A DNA stretch of 25,027 nt from Gemmatimonadales bacterium (GCA_025929805.1 JAICPP010000016.1:1-25027), one strand, 5' to 3'; positions 14,738 through 23,633 are shown, counted from the first letter of the stretch. Numbers and translations: made by a program. The notes: a model not told the origin generated them from the letters alone.

Positions 14738-15477
14738 ATGTCAGGTACCGGTAACCACGCGCAAGTCAATCTGCCGCTGCCACTTGGGCACAGGGGAGTC
14801 CGCGGGGCCGTCCTGGTGGAGCTCAAGAGGGCGCAGCCTCTCTCCACTCGGGAGCTTGCCGGTCGGCTGGGGACCTCACTCAACGCGGTTCGCCACCACT
14901 TGAAGGAACTCGAGGAACAAGAGCTGGTGAGTTATGAGCGGCAGCATAGAGGGGTTGGAGCGCCGACCTTCGCCTACCGGCTCGCGCCGGCTGGGGAAGC
15001 CCTCTTCCCTCGGCGGTATGACGCTATCCTCACCAGTTTGTTAGACGACCTGGTCAATCTTCAGGGCCGAGCGGCAGCCGTAGGCCTGTTGGAGGCGCGA
15101 TACTCTGCCATTGCACAGCGGCTTCAGCACGAGCTGGAGGGAAGGTCTCCGGCCGAGCGGCTGCAGGCAGTCACCAGAATGCTTTCGGAAGACGGCTACA
15201 TGGCCGAAGTGAGCTTTACTTCCGGCGGCACCACCCTGACTGAGCATAACTGCGCCATTCAAGCGGTCGCTGAGCGATTCCCAGAGATCTGTGCGGCAGA
15301 AGCCAAGCTTATAGGGGAAGTGCTGAGAGCTGAGGTTCACCGGGAAAAGCACATTCTGAAGGGCTGCAGTGCCTGCGAATACCGTTTGCATTTCGATTCC
15401 ACCAGCCCCACCGCTGGACCGCCAGATGACTCCGTTGCAGGGCCGGGGTCCTACTCTGCGCTATTAGAGGAGAGGTC

Positions 15478-15481
<4 letters not shown>
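14738..15481 (+). CDS. sufR: SufR-type Fe-S-sensing transcriptional regulator
   Basis: A 247-residue winged-helix regulator and first gene of the suf operon. The N-terminal DNA-binding domain (about 15-80) contains the helix-turn-helix STRELAGRLGTSLNAVRHHL and a wing ending near APTFAYRLAPAG. The C-terminal domain carries four cysteines, Cys172-x12-Cys185-x24-Cys210-x2-Cys213, in the arrangement expected to hold the Fe-S cluster of SufR proteins. The family represses suf genes when its cluster is present. The ATG at 14738 was chosen over an in-frame TTG at 14729 because that TTG overlaps the -10 box and would lie upstream of the transcript start. Its stop overlaps the sufB start (ATGA). The last residues, LLEERS, are encoded by the purine-rich sequence that serves as the sufB ribosome site. 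Confidence 0.88.
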
Positions 15482-16914
<1,433 letters not shown>

Positions 16915-16918
16915 CCGC

Positions 16919-16994
16919 GTGAACAGTAAATAGTGAACGGTAAACGGACGGGTTCTGGGTCCGTCCTATTCACTGTTTACCGTTCACCGTTCAC
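16919..16994. repeat. Facing heptad-repeat arms forming a long hairpin between sufB and sufC
   Basis: The left arm (16919-16945) reads as heptads GTGAACA, GTAAATA, GTGAACG, GTAAAC. The right arm (16968-16994) carries the reverse complement of related units. Nineteen of 27 positions pair as Watson-Crick and three more as G-U. The inner stem GGACGG (16946-16951) with CCGTCC (16961-16966) closes a 9-nt loop. A C-run and TTTT follow just before the sufC ribosome site. It may act as a partial terminator, RNase-protection hairpin or processing site that adjusts SufC output. The heptads match GTRARCR, as do those at 11418-11502. Confidence 0.8.
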
Positions 16995-17015
16995 CCCCTT
17001 TTAGGAGCTGTATTC

Positions 17016-17777
17016 GTGCTCGAAATCAAAGACCTGTACGCCAGCGCGGGCACCAAGGAAATCCTCAAGGGCATCTCACTCAAGGTGAACCCGGGGGAGA
17101 TCCATGCCATCATGGGCCCAAACGGGTCGGGCAAGAGCACGCTCGCTCAGGTCCTGGCCGGTCATCCGGCGTTTGAGGTAACCCGCGGCCAGGTTCTGTT
17201 CGAGGGTCAAAATCTGCTCGACTTGCAGCCGGAGGAGCGCGCGCAAGCGGGGATCTTTCTCGCCTTCCAGTACCCGGTCGAGCTTCCCGGAATCACCAAC
17301 GCCTACTTCCTCCGCGCGGCGTATAACGAGATGCGGAAGGCAAGGGGTCAGGAAGAGGTGGACCCCATGGATTTTCTCGACCTGCTGGAGGAAAAACTGA
17401 AGGTGGTGGACTGGGGTCCGGAGATCATGCAGCGCCCCGTCAATGCCGGGTTTTCCGGCGGCGAGAAGAAGCGGAACGAGATCCTGCAACTCGCCGTGCT
17501 CGAGCCCAAGCTCGCCATTCTGGACGAGACGGACTCCGGGTTGGACATCGACGCGCTCCGAACCGTGGCCGAAGGGGTCAACCGGCTGCGGCATCCGGAT
17601 AAGGCGTTCATCATCATCACGCACTACCAGCGATTACTGAACTACATCGTGCCTGATTACGTGCACGTACTGTCGAGCGGCAGGGTTGTCATGTCCGGCG
17701 GCAAGGATCTAGCCCTCGAGCTCGAGGCCAAGGGCTATGAATGGGTCGATGCGCAGGCGGAGGCGCTGGCCAGGTGA
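17016..17777 (+). CDS. sufC: Fe-S assembly ATPase SufC
   Basis: A 253-residue ABC-type ATPase of the SufBC2D complex; a SufC dimer uses ATP to reshape the SufB-SufD core. Walker A GPNGSGKST (residues 34-42), Q-loop FQYP, signature FSGGEKKR (the SufC form of LSGGQ), Walker B LAILDETDSGLD and the H-loop ITHY are all present. There is no membrane domain. The start is GTG with AGGAG 7 nt upstream, directly after the heptad hairpin, so SufC has its own ribosome entry rather than coupling to sufB. Its stop overlaps the sufD start (GTGA). Assignment is secure. Confidence 0.97.
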   Translation: MLEIKDLYASAGTKEILKGISLKVNPGEIHAIMGPNGSGKSTLAQVLAGHPAFEVTRGQVLFEGQNLLDLQPEERAQAGIFLAFQYPVELPGITNAYFLRAAYNEMRKARGQEEVDPMDFLDLLEEKLKVVDWGPEIMQRPVNAGFSGGEKKRNEILQLAVLEPKLAILDETDSGLDIDALRTVAEGVNRLRHPDKAFIIITHYQRLLNYIVPDYVHVLSSGRVVMSGGKDLALELEAKGYEWVDAQAEALAR

Positions 17778-19084
17778 GTGGGGTCTTTTTGAAGGACTTC
17801 GAGAACTTCGCCAGTACGGCGACGGCCGACAGCCCCGACTGGCTGGAGCCAATCCGGCGGACGGCAATGGATCGGTTCGCGCGCACCGGATTCCCCACGG
17901 CTCGGGACGAGGAGTGGCGGTTCACGCCGCTCGCTCCGATCGTGCGGCGGTCCTGGCGTGCCGCCGCCGGCGCAAACGAGGACCTGACCCCGGCGCAGGT
18001 CGATCCCTTTGTTTTCGGTCATCCTGAGTGGTGCAGACTGGTCTTCGTGAATGGGGAACACGTTCCGGGGCTTTCATTCGCAGGCAGTCTGCCCGACGGC
18101 GTAATCGCCACCAGCCTCTCCGAGGTGCTGCGGAACGGGGGCGACCTTCTCCAGCGCCACTTTGCCCGCTACGCCCGGATCGAGGAGAATCCTTTCACGG
18201 CGCTCAACACGGCGTTGTTTCGGGACGGCGGGTTGGTTCACGTGCCCGCAGGCGTCGATTTGTCCCTGCCCATCAACCTGGTGTTCCTCACCACCAGGGA
18301 AGCCGACGGCACCGTCATTCACCCGCGAAATCTGATCGTGGTGGAGCGTAATGCGCGCGCCTCGGTGATCGAGAGTTACGTGACGCTTGCGCCGGGCGCA
18401 CGCTACTGGACCAATCCCGTCACCGAGGTGTGGACCGGCGCGAACACCTGGGTCGAGCACACTCGGATCCAGCGAGAGAGCGAAGCCGCCTATCATGTGG
18501 CCACCACGCAGGCCGAGGTCTCGCGCGACAGCCACTATCGCTCGTTCTCGATGGCCATGGGAGCCGCGTTGGCTAGACACAATCTGAATGCCCGCCTGGC
18601 TGATCAGTATGCCGAAGCGCTCCTGTACGGGCTCTACATCACCCACGGCGAGCAGCTGGTGGACAATCACACGGTTCTTTACCACGACCATCCGAACGGG
18701 CACAGCTGGGAAGTCTACAAGGGCATCCTCGACGGCCGCTCGCGCGCGGTGTTCAACGGGAAGGTGTTGGTGAAGCCTGAGGCGCAGAAGACTGACGCCA
18801 AGCAGACCAATAGAAACCTGGTGCTCTCGGACTTCGCCAAGGTCGATACCAAGCCGCAGCTCGAGATCTTCGCCGACGATGTGAAATGCACTCATGGTGC
18901 GACCGTCGGGCAGCTCGATGAGGTCGCCCTGTTCTATGCTCGGAGCCGGGGGCTTGCCGCCGAGGAAGCTCGCCGATTGCTCACCTACGCATTCGCGGCC
19001 GAGGTCATCGAGGAAGTTGCCTTGGCGCCCGTGCGCACGGAGCTGAACCGATTGTTGCTCGAGCGCTTGGACGAGGTGAAATGA
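17774..19084 (+). CDS. sufD: Fe-S assembly protein SufD
   Basis: A 436-residue SufB paralogue that completes the SufBC2D scaffold. The N-terminal helical part with RTGFPTARDEEWRFTPL is typical of SufD and lacks the SufB N-terminus. The beta-helix core contains NPFTALNTALFRDG and VHVPAG, and the C-terminal part has GRSRAVFNGKVLV, KPQLEIFADDVKCTHGATVG and the helical tail. The frame is open 33 nt upstream, but the GTG at 17774 is preferred: it overlaps the sufC stop by 4 nt, as in the rest of the operon, and removes an unlikely Gly-rich N-terminus. The stop overlaps the sufS ATG by 4 nt. Its place between sufC and sufS confirms the call. Confidence 0.95.
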   Translation: MSGVFLKDFENFASTATADSPDWLEPIRRTAMDRFARTGFPTARDEEWRFTPLAPIVRRSWRAAAGANEDLTPAQVDPFVFGHPEWCRLVFVNGEHVPGLSFAGSLPDGVIATSLSEVLRNGGDLLQRHFARYARIEENPFTALNTALFRDGGLVHVPAGVDLSLPINLVFLTTREADGTVIHPRNLIVVERNARASVIESYVTLAPGARYWTNPVTEVWTGANTWVEHTRIQRESEAAYHVATTQAEVSRDSHYRSFSMAMGAALARHNLNARLADQYAEALLYGLYITHGEQLVDNHTVLYHDHPNGHSWEVYKGILDGRSRAVFNGKVLVKPEAQKTDAKQTNRNLVLSDFAKVDTKPQLEIFADDVKCTHGATVGQLDEVALFYARSRGLAAEEARRLLTYAFAAEVIEEVALAPVRTELNRLLLERLDEVK

Positions 19085-20400
19085 GCGAGAAAGCGGGTAA
19101 GCGCGAAAGCGGGACAGCCGTGCGTTCGAGCGCCTCACGCACAGACGTTGGTCCCGTCGCGCCTACCCGCCTGGCAGCTTCCCCGCTGGATACCGGACGC
19201 CTGCGAGTCGATTTCCCTATTCTCGACCGGCGAATCCGCGGGAAGCGGCTGGTATACCTCGACAATGCGGCAACGACCCAGAAGCCTCGAGCTGTCATCG
19301 ATGCCGTCAGCCACTTCTACACCCACGAGAACGCCAATATCCATCGTGGCGTCCACCACCTGAGCGACCGGGCCACTGTCGCCTATGATGAAGTTCGGCA
19401 GAAGACCGCTCGCTTCCTCAATGCGCGGTCACCCCGGGAGGTGGTGTTCACCCGAGGCACGACCGACAGCATCAACCTCGTAGCCCAAAGCTATGGTAGA
19501 GCCTTCCTGACGGCCGGTGACGAGATTCTCATAACCGGCATGGAGCACCATTCCAACATCGTGCCCTGGCAGCTTCTCTGCGAACAGACCGGCGCGGTGC
19601 TCCGGGCGGTACCGTTGAACAGTGCCGGGGAACTGGAGCTCGAACAGTTCGCGCACCTGCTCAATGAACGCACTCGGCTGGTTGCCGTGGTGCACCTCTC
19701 CAACGCTCTCGGTACCATCAACCCGGTCAAGCATCTCATCGGCCTGGCGCACGTGCGTAACATTCCGGTGCTGATCGATGGTGCCCAATCCGCTCCCCAC
19801 CTCCCGCTCGACGTGCAGGAGCTCGATTGCGACTTTCTGGCCTTCTCTGGCCATAAACTCTTCGGGCCCACTGGAGTCGGAGTACTGTACGGACGCGAGT
19901 CCCTGCTGGAGCGAATGCCTCCCTGTCAGGGCGGCGGTGGAATGATCGAGACGGTGACGCTGGAACGGTCCAGCTGGGCACCTATACCAGCCAAGTTCGA
20001 AGCCGGTACGCCGATGATCGCTCAAGCGATCGGCTTGGGAGCGGCCATCGACTACGTAAGCCAGGTGGGACTGCCGGCGATCGCGGCCTGGGAAAAGATA
20101 CTGCTCGACTACGCCACTCACCTGTGCAACCGAATTGACGGGGTGCGAATCATCGGCACGGCGCAGGACAAGGCCGCTGTACTGTCGTTCGTGCTTGACG
20201 GCGTGCATCCGCACGACGTGGGCACTATCCTGGACTACGATGGCATCGCTGTTCGAGCTGGCCACCACTGTGCCCAGCCAGTGATGCGGCACTTCGGTGT
20301 CCCGGCCACCGTACGAGCTTCGTTCGCCTTCTACAACACAAAGGAAGAAGTGGAGGTCCTGGCCGACTCGCTGGTCCGGGTCCGGAGGATCTTCGGCTGA
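19081..20400 (+). CDS. sufS: Group II cysteine desulfurase SufS with N-terminal extension
   Basis: A 439-residue PLP enzyme that takes sulfur from cysteine and passes it to SufU. The PLP lysine is in FSGHKLFGP (Lys259), the persulfide cysteine is in RAGHHCAQP (Cys397), and the family start is seen at RVDFPILDRRIRGKRLVYLDNAATTQKP. Compared with E. coli SufS (Lys226, Cys364) both residues are shifted by 33, so the protein has an extra N-terminal stretch of about that length. The extension is rich in Ser, Arg, Lys and Ala, looks disordered, and its first ten codons come from an 8-bp-period repeat. The ATG overlaps the sufD stop (ATGA), supporting the long form, but a downstream start cannot be ruled out. 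The sufU start overlaps its stop (TGATG). Confidence 0.95.
   Translation: MSEKAGKRESGTAVRSSASRTDVGPVAPTRLAASPLDTGRLRVDFPILDRRIRGKRLVYLDNAATTQKPRAVIDAVSHFYTHENANIHRGVHHLSDRATVAYDEVRQKTARFLNARSPREVVFTRGTTDSINLVAQSYGRAFLTAGDEILITGMEHHSNIVPWQLLCEQTGAVLRAVPLNSAGELELEQFAHLLNERTRLVAVVHLSNALGTINPVKHLIGLAHVRNIPVLIDGAQSAPHLPLDVQELDCDFLAFSGHKLFGPTGVGVLYGRESLLERMPPCQGGGGMIETVTLERSSWAPIPAKFEAGTPMIAQAIGLGAAIDYVSQVGLPAIAAWEKILLDYATHLCNRIDGVRIIGTAQDKAAVLSFVLDGVHPHDVGTILDYDGIAVRAGHHCAQPVMRHFGVPATVRASFAFYNTKEEVEVLADSLVRVRRIFG
19089..19120 (+). repeat. 8-bp-period repeat in the 5' end of sufS
   Basis: Units GAAAGCGG, GTAAGCGC, GAAAGCGG and GACAGCCG run from 19089 to 19120; units one and three are identical. 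The period of 8 is out of phase with codons, yet the sequence is read as part of the extra SufS N-terminus (EKAGKRESGTA). GTAAGCG inside it matches the heptad core seen in the intergenic hairpins. Confidence 0.65.
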
Positions 20401-20849
20401 TGGGCAGTCTCGCCACTTTGTATCAGGATCTGATCCTCGATCACAATCGCGCTCCGCAGAACTACCGGTCCATGGAGAACGCCAATCGACGAGTCGAGGG
20501 CAACAATCCTCTGTGTGGCGATAAGCTCACCCTATGGCTACGGATGGAAGGCGATCGGATCCGGGACGTATCCTTCCAAGGCTCCGGCTGCGCCATCTCC
20601 CGAGCCTCCGCGTCACTGATGACTGCCGCAGTCAAGGGAAAGACCAGGCAGGAGGCGGAGGACCTATTCCAACGCTTTCGGCGGATGGTCACTGGATCGC
20701 TCGATCCGTCCGAGGCTCAGTCACTGGGTAAGCTCGTCGCCTTGGCGGGTGTTTCGGGGTACCCGATTCGAGTCAAATGCGCCAGCCTCTCCTGGCATGC
20801 TCTGAAAGCAGCCCTGGATCAAAGTGACGGGGTGGTTTCCACGGAATAG
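20400..20849 (+). CDS. sufU: Sulfur acceptor SufU
   Basis: A 149-residue zinc-dependent sulfurtransferase that receives persulfide sulfur from SufS and hands it to the SufBCD scaffold. The ligands are in the expected places: NPLCGD (Cys39, Asp41), GSGCAIS (Cys64) and VKCASL (Cys127). The insertion between the second and third Cys sites (GSLDPSEAQSLGKLVALAGV) marks SufU and separates it from IscU. The ATG shares one base with the sufS stop, with GGAGG a short way upstream. No sufA-type carrier is seen in this cluster, so SufU is the only U-type protein here. Family and function are certain. Confidence 0.96.
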   Translation: MGSLATLYQDLILDHNRAPQNYRSMENANRRVEGNNPLCGDKLTLWLRMEGDRIRDVSFQGSGCAISRASASLMTAAVKGKTRQEAEDLFQRFRRMVTGSLDPSEAQSLGKLVALAGVSGYPIRVKCASLSWHALKAALDQSDGVVSTE

Positions 20850-20856
20850 CCGTCCA

Positions 20857-20890
20857 ACGTACTCACGCTCAAAACGTACTCACGCTCAAA
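20857..20890 (+). repeat. 17-bp tandem duplication upstream of the bacilliredoxin gene
   Basis: ACGTACTCACGCTCAAA is present twice in tandem, exactly, at 20857-20873 and 20874-20890. The second copy runs directly into the Shine-Dalgarno AAGGAAG of the bacilliredoxin gene. It fills most of the 53-bp gap after sufU, so it may be a recent slippage event. Confidence 0.92.
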
Positions 20891-20902
20891 AGGAAGCAAG
20901 CC

Positions 20903-21331
20903 ATGCCTTACAATCCTGCACTCGTGGCTCCCATGCGGGCCGAGGTCACCCGGTTGGGCGCAAAGGAGCTCACTAGCGCAGCGGAGGTCGACGCCGCCTT
21001 GGGAGACCAAAGGGGATCCATGCTGGTTTTCATCAATTCTGTGTGCGGATGTGCGGCGGGAAACGCGCGCCCGGCTCTCGGGCTGGCCCTGAAGCATTCA
21101 GTGGTGCCCCAGCAGGTGGTTACGGTCTTCGCCGGCCAGGATCTGGAGGCTGTTGCTCGAGCTCGGCAGTATTTCGCGGAGTATCAACCCAGCAGCCCCT
21201 CGATGGCACTGTTGCGCGATGGCGAAGTGGTACACTTCGTCCACCGGCACCAAATCGAGGGGAGATCACCGCAGGCCATTGCGGGAGATCTCACTGCTGC
21301 CTTCGACAAGTTCTGTGGCGCAGCGGTGTAG
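20903..21331 (+). CDS. Bacilliredoxin BrxA/BrxB family protein
   Basis: A 142-residue thioredoxin-fold protein of the BrxA/BrxB (YphP/YqiW) family, which removes bacillithiol from oxidised protein thiols. The active-site Cys48-Gly49-Cys50 (FINSVCGCAAGNARP) is the family mark, and the opening YNPALVAPMRAEVTRLG, the central TVFAGQDLEA and the SSPSMALLRDGEVVHFVHRHQIEGR region also fit. The ATG has AGGAAG upstream. It directly follows sufU after a 53-bp gap with a tandem duplication, so it is probably on the suf transcript. Its presence predicts that the organism makes bacillithiol, though no bshA, bshB or bshC gene is visible here. Family is sure; whether BrxA or BrxB is not. Confidence 0.9.
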   Translation: MPYNPALVAPMRAEVTRLGAKELTSAAEVDAALGDQRGSMLVFINSVCGCAAGNARPALGLALKHSVVPQQVVTVFAGQDLEAVARARQYFAEYQPSSPSMALLRDGEVVHFVHRHQIEGRSPQAIAGDLTAAFDKFCGAAV

Positions 21332-21337
21332 CAACTC

Positions 21338-21616
21338 ATGTCAGGACACGTCTTTCATCCAGGACACGCCGAGCTCCACGGTGTCACCGTCGTAGTCGAG
21401 ACCAGAGGGTCCCGGACGTACGTCGGGCGTTTTGACAATGAAGACGAACGCGGCGTCCACATGCTCGACGTCGGCATTCATGACGAGCAAACCGGTGGAC
21501 CAAAGGAAGAGTACCTCCGGAGCAGCGCCAAGTTCGGGGTTCGAACCGAGCACCGGCAGGTGACTGTGCCGGCCGATCAGATCGTGCGGATCTCTCGGCT
21601 GGGCGAGTTGAGCTGA
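21338..21616 (+). CDS. Small hypothetical protein (92 aa), last gene of the suf cluster
   Basis: I do not recognise a named family. The ORF begins 6 nt after the bacilliredoxin stop and ends 22 nt before mnmG, on the same strand, which supports translation by reinitiation since no Shine-Dalgarno is present. The product is His-rich near the N-terminus (SGHVFHPGHAELHG), acidic overall and mostly predicted beta: alternating strands such as VTVVVETRG and TYVGRFDNEDERGVHMLDV, then a final strand QVTVPADQIVRISRLGEL. The pattern of a twisted strand, a G-x-Y-x-G-R-F turn and a closing strand resembles small SH3- or Sm-like barrels, but that is a guess from strand pattern. The His cluster could bind metal. 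It could be a small partner of the bacilliredoxin. Confidence 0.7.
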   Translation: MSGHVFHPGHAELHGVTVVVETRGSRTYVGRFDNEDERGVHMLDVGIHDEQTGGPKEEYLRSSAKFGVRTEHRQVTVPADQIVRISRLGELS

Positions 21617-21638
21617 GCAAGATGGCCGGCGGGATCCC

Positions 21639-23522
21639 ATGAATCGATATGATGTCGTCGTCATCGGCGGCGGCCACGCGGGCACTGAGGCCGCCGCACT
21701 CGCTGCACGGCGTGGAGCCCGCGTTCTTCTGCTGACCCAGAACCTGGAAACCATTGGCCAGATGTCCTGCAATCCCGCCATTGGAGGGATTGCCAAAGGA
21801 ACGGTCGCGCGGGAAGTAGACGCGCTCGGCGGCATCATGAGCCGGGCGACCGACCGCGCCTGCATCCAGTTTCGGATGCTGAACCGCTCCAAGGGGCCCG
21901 CTGTCTGGTCTCCGAGGGCGCAGTGCGACCGTGGGCTCTATCGCAGGGCGGTTCGCCATTTGTTGGAGCGGCAGCCGCAGATTGAATTTCTCCAAGGCAC
22001 AGTGGCTCGACTGCTGGTGTCGAGTGGACGAGTGGATGGTGTCGAGACACTGAATGGCATAATTATTCGTGCGCGGTCTATCGTGGTGACTGCGGGAACC
22101 TTCCTGCGGGGTCGCATCCATCAGGGGCTCCATACTCAGATTCCGGCTGGTCGCGCGGGAGATCCACCGTCCACCGAAATGGCTCAAGATATTGAGTCAT
22201 ACGGGCTTACGGTCAGTCGATTCAAGACCGGGACTCCCCCCCGGGTGGATGGTCGCAGTGTCGCCCTTGACAGGTTGGAGTTACAAAGCGGAGATCAGGA
22301 TCCCTTCTGGTTCTCGTTTTATGAGCGCTCCCCTCGGCCGGAGCAGAGACCTTGTTATCTGACCTACACCGGTCCTCAGCTCCGGGATATCGTGCAGCGG
22401 CACCTCAACGCATCTGCTCTGTACGGGGGCGCTATTGCCAGCCGAGGGCCACGATACTGTCCGTCGATCGAGGACAAAATCGTCAAGTTCCCTCACGCGG
22501 AACGGCACCAGGTGTTCCTGGAACCGGAGGGGTTGGATACTTCGGAGATGTACGTGAACGGACTCTCGACTTCACTGCCCCCGGACGTGCAGCTGGGATT
22601 CTTGCGCACGATTCAAGGCATGGAGTCCGTAACGATGACGCGGGCCGGCTACGCCATTGAGTACGACTTCTTCCCACCGACCCAGTTGCTGCCCACTCTC
22701 GAGTCGAAAGCTGTAGCCGGCCTCTTCTTCGCCGGGCAGGTGAACGGGACGACTGGTTACGAGGAGGCCGCAGCGCAAGGTGTCCTGGCAGGCCTCAACG
22801 CGGCGGGACGCGCGCTAGGTGAAGGGCCAGTAGAGATCTCACGGAGCAACGCTTTCCTTGGGGTGCTCGTGGATGACCTAGTCAACCGTGGAGTGGATGA
22901 GCCCTACCGCCTGTTTACTTCCCGGTCCGAATACCGATTACTGTTGCGCCAGGACAATGCTCTTCGCCGACTACTGCCACTCGCTGATGACCTGAACCTC
23001 CTCACCGAGGAGGAGCTCAAGTCGGCCAGTGAGCGCCTCGATTCCGAAGAGAGAGTGCGGTCAGATGCGGAGTGCACCACCATTTCTCCCCACCTCGCCA
23101 ACCCCGTTCTCTCGAGCTGCGACTCTGCCACCATCCGGGAGCCGACCCGAGTGGCTGATCTCGCTCGTCGGCCCGAAGTGCCCCTCCACGACCTACTCCA
23201 GGCGCTCGGGCGCGCCCCGGACGGGCAGGTCGCAGAGTGGGCAGACATCGAGCTCAAGTACGCCGGATACTTGGCAAAAGAGCGGGCAGCTGCGCTGCGG
23301 CTCGCAGAGATGGACCATCTGGAGATGCCGATTGGCATCGACTACCCCGGTCTCACTACGCTCTCAACGGAGTGTCGGGAGAAGCTCGATAAGATTCGCC
23401 CACGGTCATTGGGACAGGCGAGCCGTATACCTGGCGTGTCCCGCAGTGATGTCCAGAATCTTGTCTTCGAGGTAATCAAGCAGCGAAGGTCTCTGGTTTC
23501 ACGTGAAACACTGGAGAGCTGA
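21639..23522 (+). CDS. mnmG: tRNA uridine-5-carboxymethylaminomethyl modification enzyme MnmG
   Basis: A 627-residue FAD enzyme that with MnmE places carboxymethylaminomethyl groups on U34 of certain tRNAs. The N-terminal dinucleotide site GGGHAGTEAA, the SCNPAIGGIAKG and GPRYCPSIEDKIVKF signatures with their conserved cysteines, and the TGYEEAAAQG segment are all present. The C-terminal helical domain for MnmE and tRNA contact runs from about residue 450 to the end (PRSLGQASRIPGVSRSDVQN). The Shine-Dalgarno is weak (GGCGGGAT). The last codons, for VSRET, are made by a parS-like site, so the 3' end doubles as a segregation element. It is usually followed by rsmG; here it is followed by a 242-bp gap and parA. 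Confidence 0.96.
   Translation: MNRYDVVVIGGGHAGTEAAALAARRGARVLLLTQNLETIGQMSCNPAIGGIAKGTVAREVDALGGIMSRATDRACIQFRMLNRSKGPAVWSPRAQCDRGLYRRAVRHLLERQPQIEFLQGTVARLLVSSGRVDGVETLNGIIIRARSIVVTAGTFLRGRIHQGLHTQIPAGRAGDPPSTEMAQDIESYGLTVSRFKTGTPPRVDGRSVALDRLELQSGDQDPFWFSFYERSPRPEQRPCYLTYTGPQLRDIVQRHLNASALYGGAIASRGPRYCPSIEDKIVKFPHAERHQVFLEPEGLDTSEMYVNGLSTSLPPDVQLGFLRTIQGMESVTMTRAGYAIEYDFFPPTQLLPTLESKAVAGLFFAGQVNGTTGYEEAAAQGVLAGLNAAGRALGEGPVEISRSNAFLGVLVDDLVNRGVDEPYRLFTSRSEYRLLLRQDNALRRLLPLADDLNLLTEEELKSASERLDSEERVRSDAECTTISPHLANPVLSSCDSATIREPTRVADLARRPEVPLHDLLQALGRAPDGQVAEWADIELKYAGYLAKERAAALRLAEMDHLEMPIGIDYPGLTTLSTECREKLDKIRPRSLGQASRIPGVSRSDVQNLVFEVIKQRRSLVSRETLES
23495..23510. promoter_or_regulatory. parS-like centromere site 1, inside the 3' end of mnmG
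   Basis: GGTTTCACGTGAAACA differs from the widely conserved chromosomal parS (TGTTTCACGTGAAACA) at one position. It encodes part of the MnmG C-terminus. Close linkage to parA and parB, where chromosomal parS sites usually cluster, makes this a confident call. Confidence 0.9.
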
Positions 23523-23529
23523 TCACTGA

Positions 23530-23545
23530 GGTCTCACGTGAAACG
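23530..23545. promoter_or_regulatory. parS-like centromere site 2, just after mnmG
   Basis: GGTCTCACGTGAAACG keeps the CACGTG core and the right-hand GTGAAAC, with three differences from the consensus. Its centre is 35 bp from that of site 1. It could be a weaker ParB nucleation site or part of a two-site array. Confidence 0.7.
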
Positions 23546-23633
23546 ACCGCCTTAGTATTCGTCGAGAATCTCTCTATACCTCCAATCCAGCCCCAGAAAA
23601 AACCACAACAGTCTGCTTGGTTTGTGCAGGTGA

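Noticed and set aside
17741..17773. Earlier ATG for SufD at 17741
   Set aside because: It would add a Gly/Ala-rich stretch inside the end of sufC. The GTG overlapping the sufC stop matches the coupling style of the operon.
18074..19138. 354-residue open frame antisense to sufD
   Set aside because: It fully overlaps the certain SufD gene, shows no domain, and is explained by high GC creating long shadow frames.
19429..20292. 287-residue open frame antisense to sufS
   Set aside because: It is a shadow of the SufS coding sequence with no recognisable motif or ribosome site.
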